From Antrodiella citrinella (lineage: Eukaryota > Basidiomycota > Agaricomycetes > Polyporales > Steccherinaceae), in contig SGPM01000022.1 of assembly GCA_004802725.1 (NCBI GenBank), positions 81,412-145,411 of the forward strand: a DNA stretch of 64,000 nucleotides, given 5' to 3'. The notes beneath the pieces are model-generated. The model had not been told where the DNA came from, ran no database searches, and saw only the letters and a program-made list of their open reading frames with translations. Positions 44,813 to 55,874 of this stretch are shown one piece after another. Every line of letters begins with the position of its first letter. The first letter of the stretch is position 1. The position numbers and the translations under genes were made by a program.

Positions 44813-46816
44813 GATCTGACCTCGAGCAGGAAAGGCTGCTTGAGGAGTTGGTGGGGGTGGAAGAGAAAGAACGAAGAGACACACAGTGACTCGGCGGGAG
44901 ACTTATATCCAGTTTCACCGCTTTTCAATCTCAGAGGCGCCAGTCAAAACGGGCGTCTGTATACAGGCACATGTTTTCATTTTCGTTCACTTGTCCTCCT
45001 GATCACTTTCCCCGCAATGTACCTGCCATTCTTCCGTACACAAACACGATGTGTGCAGCTCAGAAGGCCGGAAACAAAGACGAAACAAGGTCGGGGACGA
45101 GGGGGACGAGGGAGAACGTGGGTGACTCCAGAGTCGGACCCGATGAGCCATACAAATTGGGACATATCAGGCATTACAAAGCGTTTAGAAAAGTGACTCC
45201 CTCTTGATGCGCCTCACACGCGGTCTCGTCCACCGCCGCGCCTCACACGCTCTCTGCTGTCCCGCCCGCCGTACGTCCACCCCGCCTCAACGCACAGCCC
45301 GACAGCGTATCCGCTACTCCCCTCCACACAGGATCCCTTCGCTGTCGACCGCATTTCACCCGATAACGAGCCAGTTTTTGTTTCTTGCGCGCAGTCCGAG
45401 AGTCCGACCAGGTCCGACCGCAAAGCGAGACATGGGCGAAATCAAAAGTGCGCCATATGCGTTCGTGAGATCGATGGCCCTGCTGCTTACATCGCAGTTG
45501 ATCGCAGTGAAAGATGGCGGACCGACATACCGTCCCCACTCGGAGCTTCGTCCACGTCCTCGTCTGTTCATGTACACGTCGCCTCCAAGATATTCTGAGA
45601 ATCACTGCCGCGCAGGCAGTCGCGTCGTCAGCTAGCGGTTATCGAGGTGACCTTCGCAGCTTCTTGGACCTATGGCAATAGAATAGATGATTCATCGTCG
45701 TAGTCGAGGACTGGCGCTCCAGAAGAATGCTGTTCACCGGAGCGCTGTACATCTCCATAGCAGGCTTTCGTTGGTGCACCGTAGGATACCTCGTAGAACC
45801 TCCAGATAGAACGCCGTCCTCGCCGGAGCCAGTCAGAGTAAGACGACCTTCAAAGTTGAGCCCGACCATCGACCAATCAGCAGCCTTTGACGCATGGTTG
45901 TGACGACCAGATAAACCGATAAGTTCGTTGCATAGCACGAGACCAGCAGCAACCGATGAAGTCCACGACGTCAACACGAGATAACACTGGACAGACAGTT
46001 GTCGACTGCCCATGACCACAGCCTCAAATCCTGTTGCTCACGGCGTACAACACAGAACACAGCTTTAGGACCATATTAAGAAATCTGCTGGTATGTGGCA
46101 CACGTCCCATGAGCGGTGCATATCCACTAGATAGAACATTTAGATGAACGCAACGCAGTGGACGAGGTCCTCACGCGCTAAAAATACACGACGCGACGAA
46201 CGTACTCACCTTCGTACTTCACCATCCACCATGTTTTCTCCGCCCGTACCTGACACTGCCCACCTCAGCAACTCAGCGCACACGAGCATCCGACAAGTCA
46301 CCCGACCACACGCGTCTATACCACCGAAGCGGCCCTCCTCCTTTAGGTTTCCGAAATTTACTGACCCAAGGCAAAAACACGACGGAGATGAGATAGCGGA
46401 CAGACCCAGCCAGAGAGAAGTCGAGGGAAGAAACAACGAGGAATCAAACTGCCCCTTCAGCTGCTTTGATAAAGGCCCAAAACGCGTGGTGGGGGCGTGT
46501 TTTCTACTTTCCGCGCTGACTCTTTTATACGCTCCCAATGAGTCAATCAGGAACTGCAACGCTTACCATTCCTGGATGTTCGGATCATGATGGTAGGTGA
46601 CTCTGCTCGGGTGCGCTCGGGATTGCGTTCAAGGGATCCCAGATCGGCGAGATCTTATCTAATCCACTACAGAAATTGCGTTTATGGGATGATGACTGTC
46701 CCAGAACTGCCCTTCTCCAGATGTCCAGGTCATGGTGTATCTATGATTCGTCGAGTCGAGTCGAGTCATTTCAGGTATTTCGTACAGAACAGATGACGGA
46801 TCGCAATCTGGAGCAT
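44813..46816. other. 2-kb spacer with orphan ORFs
   Basis: Promoter side of the bZIP gene, then no supported gene. ORFs at 45204-45635 (+), 46013-45639 (-, starting MGSRQLSVQCYLVL) and 46144-46590 (+) have no domain, and the last overlaps a minus ORF of equal length. Confidence 0.4.
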
Positions 46817-48079
46817 TCAAATCTTGTCCCACCCATTGTTCTCCTTCTCGATCAAGTCCCGCGCACACGACACGGCCATGTCTTCCAACGACCGCTACTG
46901 CACCCCTCCAAAGCGGTATCATATTTCTCGGCCTCTGCACCGGGGTACTTCATGCACGGCGCATCGTCGCGCACCGGAGGTACGGTCGGCCAGGAAACGT
47001 CTTGCACACAAGCATCGGCGATTTCTGCCCACGACGTGCGTCCGGCACACGCGATGAGGCATTGACCTGTGGCCTTATCTGAGGTGAGTGAAGCCACGAA
47101 CAAGTCTGCCGTCTCGTATACGTGGCACCATGCCGCTGATAAGAACAACAGAGATGTATCGTCTCAGCGAGGCTGCGGGACCGATGACGGAGCCGGAAGG
47201 TGCTTACTGCTTCAAGGGGAAGGGGCTTACTTCAGTCGCACGATGAGGGTCTGCGAATGTAGCATGGAATACGCCCACGCTAACGTCCAGAGGAGGGCTC
47301 GTGACCGCTTTGAACACGGGTCCGNGAAGAAAAGAGCAGGACGGTCGTCAGCGTGAACACAGGNTGTACCAGACACTCGTAAATCTCCGGTCGCTTCCTT
47401 GTGTAAATGCGCAGNATGCTCCTGTTNTTTCATGAATNACCAATCAGCTTTNTCAGCGACCAACATAAATGTGGAACCCAATCATCGGGTCGTCTAGATT
47501 CTTCACCGCTTCCTCTGTCGCGACGTTCCAGTCATTACGGGTGGTGATCTCCTTGTGGGGNTCTTTGACGGTCATGAGCATCGATCCTATGAATCTGAGC
47601 CAGAGGAACCTCTTAACGGACGACGTGGCTTGCGCTCTACGCATGATGCTAAGCGTCCCGTTCACAGCCGGTACGTACTGCATTGCATAGATCACTGACC
47701 AACTACAACAGCTCTCTGCAGGTGGAGACTTACCTGTTCTTCTGGAGTTTTCGCATCCAACGTCGTTGGTGAAGCGGTATGGATCACAACNTCAACACCT
47801 AGGCAGCGCCACAAGTGGATCAGTACTACCTTCAGTAGTAGCCGCGAGTCGATGCCTCACGTTTGACAGCTTCATCGAAAACTTCAGGTTGGCTAATATC
47901 CACTTGCGTCTCGACAGCTTCAAATCGTTCGCCGTACTGCGCCAAGGCCGACTGGACCACGGCTGCCGATTTGTATGACCTGACCGTGCCTCGGACGCGA
48001 TAACCCTTTCCTAGGATGTGCTGGCGACGCCGTTGATGTCTGTGNCGAGGACGAGAGATCCTGGAGGGACTTGTGCCAT
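46817..48079 (-). pseudogene. Extended SDR (dihydroflavonol-4-reductase/epimerase-like), broken
   Basis: From ATG 48079, MAQVPPGSLVL is followed by TDINGVAS where the family has its NADP-binding TG-x-NG-x-(I/L)A motif; a deletion and frame change then lead to HILGKGYRVRGTVRSYKSA, and later pieces GVDVVIHTASPTTLDAKTPE, YVPAVNGTLSIMRRAQ, CLIACAGRTSWAEIADACV, APCMKYPGAEAEKYDT and SLEDMAVSCARDLIEKENNG, ending TGA 46817-46819. These are clear extended-SDR blocks in the right order but in several frames, with the first Rossmann glycine changed to Asp. Intact members are NADPH-dependent ketone/aldehyde reductases. Many N's occur in the middle (47325-47560), so part of the damage could be poor sequence. 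Confidence 0.72.
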
Positions 48080-48422
48080 GATNGAAGACAGATGGTCGAG
48101 GTAGGAAGTTGGGGTCTGTTCCTCCTATGACCTGCTATGTTCTATGTATGCCAGTTGGTGTGGGTGGTTNTACCCGACANGAAACGTAGTTCAGTATACG
48201 ATCAGCTTCGATCGGTCGATCGGCGTGCTGAATTCAAGTAGATGTATCAGGATTCTCTCCCTTCATCCAATGTCATGAATACGAGCTTCTCTTCTTGCAC
48301 ATCNATTCGCATTGTTTGATTTGGACCGTTGTATGTGACGCGTGNNAACGNGNGACNTGACGGTNNGCGTNNNTGGNTCGCNNNTNTGNCNNCTGGTGNA
48401 GNNNACNTGNAGTCANGCGNGC

Positions 48423-48641
48423 NNNNNNNNNNNNNNNNNNNNNNNNNNNNNNNNNNNNNNNNNNNNNNNNNNNNNNNNNNNNNNNNNNNNNNNNNNNNNN
48501 NNNNNNNNNNNNNNNNNNNNNNNNNNNNNNNNNNNNNNNNNNNNNNNNNNNNNNNNNNNNNNNNNNNNNNNNNNNNNNNNNNNNNNNNNNNNNNNNNNNN
48601 NNNNNNNNNNNNNNNNNNNNNNNNNNNNNNNNNNNNNNNNN
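48423..48641. other. Assembly gap of 219 N
   Basis: Continuous run of N, preceded by about 75 bases heavy in single N's (48346-48422). Scattered N's continue to about 49944. The gap sits where the 5' half of P450 copy D would be, though 219 bases are too few to hold it. Confidence 0.98.
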
Positions 48642-49632
48642 GGTACGTCTTGTGTCTGAACTCATCGCACAGAGTTCACAGGTCTCCAACNAGCTTTGAG
48701 ATTCGATACTTCGTAAGTNTCTTTTCTGTGCGATACCTGAGAAGACTGACGCCATGTNTAGAATAACGAAGATAGTGCTGAAAAAGTTTCACCTCCACTC
48801 CCCATTGTTGTCGCACAGAAGCTGCATTGGTCATAGTAGCAGGATCCGACATGGTATCGTACCTGCCGCGGATTCGCAAGGTTAACTGCGGTGGTTGGGT
48901 GTGAGTTCCGTCTGGTTTCGAGACCAATCCGACACGATTTCNGGNACGCTGAACAACATCTTATACTTGCTCATACAACATACTCAAGCGTATAAACGCG
49001 CTCANGAGGAAATGGATAAGTTCTACCCCACCCGGAGAAAACGCTCTGGACTGCGCCTTCCATTCACAGCTGGTTTTCTTAGATGCCGTCATGTAAGCCC
49101 ATTCACGTAACGAAGCCCTGCGTCTGTATCCTGTCGTTCCCAGTGGCGGTCAACACGCTACNCAAAACGAGAGTGTGACGATCTCTTNATGGTAATGTTC
49201 CNATTCTTTCGATGGGAGTGGAGAGTCTAATTATGTCTATTGCACAGCTATGTCCCGCCCAACACCAGCGTTCGTGTCCACACGTGGTCCGTCCATCGTG
49301 ATCCCCAGAACTTCTATCCGTCTANGAACGAGTTCTGGCCAGAACGCTGGCTTATCGCTGAGAAACCATCCTCCTTCGAATCCGAAACACCATTCATCCN
49401 CAACGCGAACNCTTTCATCGCGTTTTCCTTTGGACCTGCCAACTACGTTGGGAAGAATCTCGCGATGAAGGCAATGAAGATGGTCTTGTGCCATATGCTG
49501 CAACAGGTCAACCTTCGATTCGGCGATGGGTTCGACCCGNAAAAGTGGGACGATTACATTAGGGATTGTTTCACCCTCGAGGTGGGGAAACTGCCAATGG
49601 TCGTCACGCCAAGAGGTGTGTCGAAGGCCTGA
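48642..49632 (+). pseudogene. Cytochrome P450 pseudogene (array copy D)
   Basis: Only the C-terminal half is present after the gap: NNEDSAEKVSPPLPIVVA, NNILYLLIQHTQAYKRA, a heme exon with NTSVRVHTWSVHRDPQNFYP and FWPERWLIAEKPSSFE, ending RGVSKA. Independent lesions: a 76-bp insertion with target duplication splits the I-helix after AGSD (48851-48926); one extra base in YP-x-GENALD near 49030 shifts the frame; the next intron is cut to about 16 nt (49093-49108) and lacks an AG; and the heme loop reads FSFGPANYVGKNLA, with TAC (49444-49446) in place of the cysteine codon. It cannot make a working P450. Its heme exon is closest to copy F. Confidence 0.9.
48851..48926. mobile_element. Small foldback element (copy 1), inserted in P450 D
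   Basis: 76 bp bounded by a perfect direct repeat ATCCGAC (48844-48850 and 48927-48933), interrupting the coding sequence exactly after the AGSD codons. Its right half (CTGCGGTGGTTGGGTGTGAG onward to TTTCGAGACC) resembles the right half of the element at 52848-52934. Ends are weakly inverted: TGGTATCGTACC against TGGTCTCGAAACC. Confidence 0.7.
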
Positions 49633-50503
49633 GTGGACATTGTTCGTATGTACATATGGTAGTAAATATCCAAGTCNTCACTGTAGGGTCGGGCTTTCTG
49701 TNTANTACAGTCATAGTAACACTGCGGGCGGCTTGTGCAAGCATCGACCAGAATACTTTCAGCTGAGAGTGCGAAACCCNTTNCTGCGAACTCGCTCTTT
49801 GACCATGAGTGGCCACGAGAGGACTCCGAGGTGAACATTGGCTCTGCTGGAACCTGCAACAAAGCAACAATGTATCATTGTATGTGATTACGTAAATATA
49901 GCCACGCGTCCGACTCCAGTCAAATTCTCCAAGGAGCTTGACTNGATATGTTGCATATTCATCATGCATCACTCAGACGTGCGCTGGCTGCCATCTCCGC
50001 TATAGGTCGATATCAAGAGCGTCGCGAGCGCGCTGTGTATATGCCGTGAGGCGTGAGTCACGCCTTATTTCTGTCTTCTTCTGTCAATCGCACCGAAAAG
50101 CTCACAGGTCTCTTAGTTTGTCTGGAAAGTCACATGGACGGCATTCCGAGAAGCATTACGATGTGTGACTGAATGGAAGTAGGATGTGAGGGAGGGAATC
50201 GCGAGGTTTGTGGAGGGTATGTATGCGCCTGGTCCTGATTGCTTTAACTTTCACAGAATCTTCTGCTAAATACGCGCAATAACATCCCAGTACAATCACT
50301 CCGCAGATGATCAAGGGTTGAGAACGTTGAGATTCAACCCTATGATTTAGCCTCAATGGAGGACAAATTGAACGGAGATGTGTGTCATTCTTGAATGAGG
50401 GCCGAATGAAGTGCTTCTTCGCCGCTTCGGTTCATCCCACAAAACGTATCAGGACCTTGGGAGGATTCGTACGCACGCCTTTACCCTCCTTCTCTTGTAC
50501 GCC
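49633..50503. other. Spacer P450 D / P450 E
   Basis: 0.87 kb with several single N's up to 49944. No gene and no TATA box at the usual distance before copy E was found. Confidence 0.45.
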
Positions 50504-52671
50504 ATGGTCATTTCAGACATTTCTCTGCTCGTGCTATCTTTCTCCTTCAAAGATGCGTTGCTTGTTGATATGAGTCTTGCACTGGTGCGTGAAGACCACT
50601 CGTGATATTCTTCCACGAAGCTCACCCTCAAACCCTGTAGTTCACTCACCTTGTCTTCAATAGAATCGAACCCCTTGCTATACCCGTTCTTAGTATTTTG
50701 TTGGTTGCGATCCCTGCCATACCTTCCTTGATATTGCTATCGCACCTCTCCCTGATAGCTTCTCTCGGACTCTCCTTCGGAGCTTATTATGCCACCCTTC
50801 TCAGCTCCATCGCTTTCTACCGACTCTCACCGTTCCACCCACTCTCCCGCTATCCAGGACCCACTCTTCTCAAACTTTCGACGTTATGGGTGTACAAGAC
50901 GAGTGTCGCGGGCCGCCGGCATCTTAACATCCAAAAGCTGCATGAACAGTATAACTCGGACGTTGTCAGAATTGGTGCTGAGGTTCACATTTGTTCGCTG
51001 TTGGCTTGCCATATTGACATTATTCTGTGGAGGTCCCAACGAACTTTCTTTCCGCGATGTGTCATCAATTGCCCAGATTATGGGTACGCAAGGTCTAGCT
51101 AGAGGACCAGGTAAGGTTACTTTGCTTCGTGTGTTCCAAGCGATTTTCTTACGCTGTTTGTGTAGCGTACGATGGACTGGCAGCCCATGCAGCAGATCGT
51201 GCAATTCTCACGTGGCGTGATGCCACCATACATGCCAAACGACGGATCCCATGGATTCACGGCTTTAACGCGGCTGCTTTAAAGGAGTATGAGCCTGCAC
51301 TCAACGAACGCGTCGTTCAGTTGGTTGACGGCCTGCTTCAACGCCACGGGACAGTGGACGTAATGGAGTCGATCAAATTCTTCTCGTACGTCCTTTCCAT
51401 CAAGTCCACTAGTTCTCTCATACGATCTTGATTCGTCACCGACAGCTACGATTTCATGGGAGATATGGCGCAAGTCCTTCTCTTGTCCTTCTTGTGAATA
51501 ATTTGAAAATGACGTAGCAACATGCGTATAGGTTCAACGGTGTGTCAGAACTTATGCGTGACGGCGATACGCATGGTCAAATGCAAGTCGTGCAAACTTG
51601 CATAGAGTGCGTTTTTCTTCGAACAATGTCTTCACTAGCGACTAACTCGTTGTGGTTCAGCTCCACTATTATGAGGGAGACTATGCCATGGCTTACTCGC
51701 TACATCTCGGACGGTGCAGATCCGCTTCGAGCTGCTGCTGCTGTGATGGGAATGCAGCGAGTTCAGAAAGCTATCTCAAGAAGAGATCTGTTCTACTACC
51801 TGGTGAGGACTCAATGGCGCATTCTCAGTGCAGATTACTCACACGGCTATAGAACAACGATGATGGCGCTGAAGCTGTCTCTCCGCCTCTCTCTGTTGTT
51901 ATTGCAGAAGCTGCATTGGTCATTATTGCGGGCTCCGACACGACTTCCGGCACGCTGTGTAATATTCTGTACTCGCTCGTGCGACATCCCGACGTGTACA
52001 AGGAACTCCAGGAAGAGGTCGACAAATTCTACCCACTAGGAGAGAATGCTTTGGACAGTGCATTCCATTCCAAGATGACGTTCTTGGAAGCTGTGATGTA
52101 AGTTCACGTTGGATTGCGTGCGCACGCTGTTTGACTCTCATTATACAGAAATGAGACTCTACGGTTGTATCCAGTAGTACCGAGTGGCAGTCAACGCTTT
52201 ACGAGTGAGGGCGTGACAATCTCCTCATGGTACATTTTCGATAGTTCGCACTCGATTGAAAGTCTGACCGGGTATTGGTTGCCTAGCTATGTTCCACGCA
52301 ATACCAGTGTTCGTTCACATACGTGGTCCATCCACCGCGACCCACGGAACTTCTCTCCCTTCACAAACGAATTTTGGCCCGAACGCTGGCTCATCGCTGA
52401 GAAATCCTCCTCTTATCAGTCCGAGAAGCCGTTCATCCATAACTTGAACGCGTACATCCCGTTCTCCTTTGGGCCCGCCAATTGCGTCGGGAAACATCTT
52501 GCGCTGAAGGAAATCAGGACAGTTTTATGCTATTTGCTGCAGCAGGTCTCCCTTCGGTTCGCTGAGGGCTTTGACCCTGATACATGGGACAGTCATTTGA
52601 AGGATAACTTGACGCTTGAAGTAGGGCACTTGCCTGTGGTCGTGACAGCTCGAGGTGTGTCGAAGCCCTGA
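50504..52671 (+). CDS. Cytochrome P450 (array copy E)
   Basis: Intact reading of about 550 residues, ten exons. Start ATG 50504 (MVISDISLLVLSFSFKDALL, context gccATGG). Membrane segments VLSILLVAIPAIPSLILLSH; hinge RYPGP; WRDATIHAKRRIPWIHG; YDFMGDMA; I-helix LVIIAGSDTTSGTL; NETLRLYP; FWPERW; heme loop FSFGPANCVGKHLA; end RGVSKP. The intron inside the YDFMGDMA/FNG segment has a GC donor (GCAAGT at 51470) where every paralog has GTGAGT; the exon ends on both sides still match. No TATA box at the usual distance. Membrane-anchored ER monooxygenase, substrate unknown. Confidence 0.9.
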
Positions 52672-52847
52672 TTTCGTACTAGGTGGTAGTCCAGTTGCAG
52701 ATGGAAGTACTGTGACATATTCTTTCCTGCTCATGTAATGACTATCTAGATATGCACTTCTCTGTTCCAGATAAATTCTCTTGAGGACTCTTTCGTACGG
52801 TTTTGACACAGCCAGTATCCAACACCGGGTCTCCAGTTAGTATCAGT

Positions 52848-52934
52848 TCGTCTCGAAACCAGACTGGAATCGAACCCTATCACCGCATTCTACTGCGGTG
52901 ACTGGGTGCGGTTCCAGTCTGGGTACGAGACGCG
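52848..52934. mobile_element. Small foldback element (copy 2), 87-bp palindrome
   Basis: Near-perfect hairpin: CGTCTCGAAACCAGACTGGA on the left pairs with CGTCTCGTACCCAGACTGGA on the other strand of the right arm, with CACCGCA/TGCGGTG around a 6-nt loop. Flanked by a direct repeat TATCAGT (52841-52847 and 52935-52941). The 7-bp duplication length equals that of copy 1 at 48851. It lies in the spacer between P450 copies E and F. Confidence 0.8.
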
Positions 52935-52941
52935 TATCAGT

Positions 52942-53576
52942 GAACGTCTTGCAGAGTACAAGCTTTCTACCAGGACACATCGACACGTACTTGCACATAG
53001 TCGCCGACACAGCAGTGTTACATAAGACGAATCGAACGTTGAAGGACCTCGAGATGCTGTGGCCTGAAGACACATTCAAGCTGGAGACCTTTGGTCGTCG
53101 CATTAGTCATCGGCGCCCAGGAGGTCTTCTACCAATCTTCTACCAATCTCTAATCTGCTGCAGGTAAATATACGTATGAAACCCAGCGGAAGCCTGCGGA
53201 TCACATATGTGTGGAGACCCTGCCGACGGGCATGCTAGCGGCTAGTCTTGCTCCATCGGGGTCTACCCCGCTGTGCCCATTTGGACCATTGTGCAACTGA
53301 ACGTGTCTGCTAAGGTCGTCATATCGGGTGGAAAATGACTGTAAGTCGAGCACACGACCTGCCTCAATTGAAACTCAGGCTTCCATTACAGTCATCGCGC
53401 TCCCTCCGCACCTCGGACTCACCGTGACAACCAATAACCCTGCGTATCAATGGGTTTAGGACTCAAGGAGTGATGGTGTCATAGCCTGAGGATCCGCGGA
53501 TATCGCCGTACGCGACAGACGCATCGAGTACGCATTGCTGTCACTGTGGAGTGGCGATAGACCCTAGCGATGTACT
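52942..53576. other. Spacer P450 E / P450 F
   Basis: No gene recognised. A plus ORF (52898-53167) starts within the foldback element and has no homology. CTTCTACCAAT is tandemly repeated twice near 53127. Confidence 0.45.
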
Positions 53577-53584
53577 TATAATAG
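53577..53584 (+). promoter_or_regulatory. TATA-like box of P450 copy F
   Basis: TATAATAG 65 nt before ATG 53642. Confidence 0.4.
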
Positions 53585-53641
53585 TACTTAGTGGAAGACA
53601 CCAGGGCTTCACTAATCCCACCTTTTCCCCATATACTTACC

Positions 53642-55781
53642 ATGTCGCATCTCAGAGATGCATTGCTCCTCGACGTAGGCCTGGCATTGGTACGTGAAGT
53701 GCATTTGGTGTCGTGTTCGATTGCTCATATCTACGGACTTGCTTCAGCTCACCCACCTCGTCTTCAATCGGATTGAACCACTCGCACCGAAATTTGTGGT
53801 TCCTTTGCTAGCTCTCCCACCTTTGATCCCTCTGATACTTCTCCTGGAGCATTTCTCTGCACCAACTGCATTCTGCTTTGCCTCTGGAGTCTTCCACACG
53901 GTCTTTATCAGTTCCGTTGTGTTCTATCGCCTTTCGTCCATCCATCCTCTCGCTCGCTATCCCGGCCCCACTCTGCTGAAGTTATCCACGTTTTTCGTGT
54001 ACAAGAAGAACGTCACAGGTCGGCGCCATCTTTATATCCAGAAGTTGCACGAAAAGTACAACTCGGATATAGTAAGAATCGGTGGGTTTCATTTCACGCG
54101 TGCAAAGACAGATACTTATTATACGGTCGCACGCGGATTCTTGTAGGTCCCAACGAACTCTCCTTCCGCGATGTGGCATCTATCGCCCCAATCATGGGTA
54201 CACACGGCCTGGCCAAGGGACCTTGTGAGTTCAGTACCCATACCAATCCACGAAAGTTGTCTCACTGTGCACATATAGCCTACGACGGCCTGATGGCTCG
54301 CGCAGTGATCCGACCAGTTGTGGCGTGGAGAGACAAGGCCGTACATGCTGAAAGACGGCTTCCGTGGAACCGTGCTTTGAACACCTCTGCGATCAAGGAT
54401 TATGAAGGATCACTCACAGGACGTGTTGCTCAACTTGTGGATTACTTGCTCGCTCGTTCTGGTGTGGAGGTAGATGCGACGGAAGCGATTAAGTTCTTCT
54501 CGTAAGTCCAAGTCAACTGGTGGTGCTTGTGCAGTTGCTGACACACATTGCATCGCCATTAGTTACGACTTCATGGGAGATATGGCGTGAGTTCAATTTT
54601 TACCTGTGAATGATCAGCTGTTGACCCATGAGTACGTTTGCAGATTCGGCGGTCTTTCAGAACTTATGCGAGACGGCGATGTACACGGCCAGACGAAAGT
54701 TGTACAGGCTACGAAAGAGTAAGTCTGTTCTATTCATCTACGCCTTCTCTGACTCATCATAATCGTTGCAGCACCAATCTCATGAGAGAGACGATTCCGT
54801 GGTCTACACTCTACTTCCCCGACGGAGGCATTGCGCTGCGAAAAGCTGCTGTTACGATGGCGACGGATCGAATCAAGAAGGGAAATTCAAGAAGGGATTT
54901 ATTCCACTACTTGGTGAGCGTGCGATGGGCAATTTTGCGTACCACAGACTAATGACGTGCTAGAACAACGAAGATGACGCGGAGCCTACATCACCCCCAC
55001 TCCATATCGTCGTCGCAGAAGCTACACTGGCCATCGTGGCAGGCTCCGATACGACTTCCGGAACGTTAACCAATATATTGTACCTCCTCATGCAGCATCC
55101 TCAGGTCTATAAAAAGCTTCAGGAAGAGGTTGATAAGTTCTACCCGCAGGGAGAGAATGCCATGAACTGCGATTTCCATCCGGACATGGTGTTCATGGAA
55201 GCCGTGATGTAAGCCCGTGCTTTGATCCACGGTATGATTCAAGTCTAACTCCGATTTTCACAGAAATGAAGCTTTACGTTTGTATCCCGTAGTTCCCAGT
55301 GGCAGTCAGCGCGCCACACAGCGCAAGGGTATGACTGTGCTCTCAGAGTACGTTTCTTGTTTTCCATACTCAGTCGTTAATCTGATCTTTGTTTCGCAGC
55401 TACATTCCGCCTAACACCAGCGTTCGCATACACACTTGGTCTGTTCACCGCGATCCCCGCAACTTCTATCCTTCTCCGAACGACTTTTGGCCCGAACGCT
55501 GGATCATCGCCGAGAAACCCTCCTCCTTCATGTCCGAAGAGCCGTTCATCCACAATGCGAACGCCTTCATCGCGTTCTCCTTTGGACCTGCCAACTGCGT
55601 TGGGAAGAATCTCGCTATGAAGGGGATGAAGATGGTCTTGTGCCACTTGCTGCAGCAGGTCAACTTACGATTTGCTGAAGGTTTCGATCCCGATACGTGG
55701 GATGCTCATGTGAAAGATTATTTCATGCTTGAAGTAGGGAAGTTACCAGTGATCGTGACGCCTAGAGTTTCACAGGCCTGA
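53642..55781 (+). CDS. Cytochrome P450 (array copy F)
   Basis: Intact ten-exon P450, about 545 residues, starting ATG 53642 (MSHLRDALLLDVGLAL), the shortest leader of the array. Membrane helix VPLLALPPLIPLILLLEHF; hinge RYPGP; WRDKAVHAERRLPWNRA; YDFMGDMA; I-helix LAIVAGSDTTSGTL; NEALRLYP; FWPERW; heme loop FSFGPANCVGKNLA; end PRVSQA. Splice sites are canonical. The heme exon is nearly the same in wording as that of pseudogene D (FIAFSFGPAN, NLAMK), so D and F are likely the closest pair. Tail-to-tail with the DUF2855 gene only 93 bp away. Confidence 0.92.
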
Positions 55782-55874
55782 TTCAGTAGCGGCCGGTGTT
55801 CGATCTCATAATTTATCGTGTACAATACTTTGTAGTAGGAACCCTGCTATACGACATATCTGATTATGCGTACC

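Noticed and set aside
48329..48766. ORFs of 100-160 codons across the gap
   Set aside because: They consist almost wholly of X residues from the N run.
52848..52934. tRNA gene
   Set aside because: Only a T-arm-like motif inside a palindrome; no acceptor or anticodon arm.
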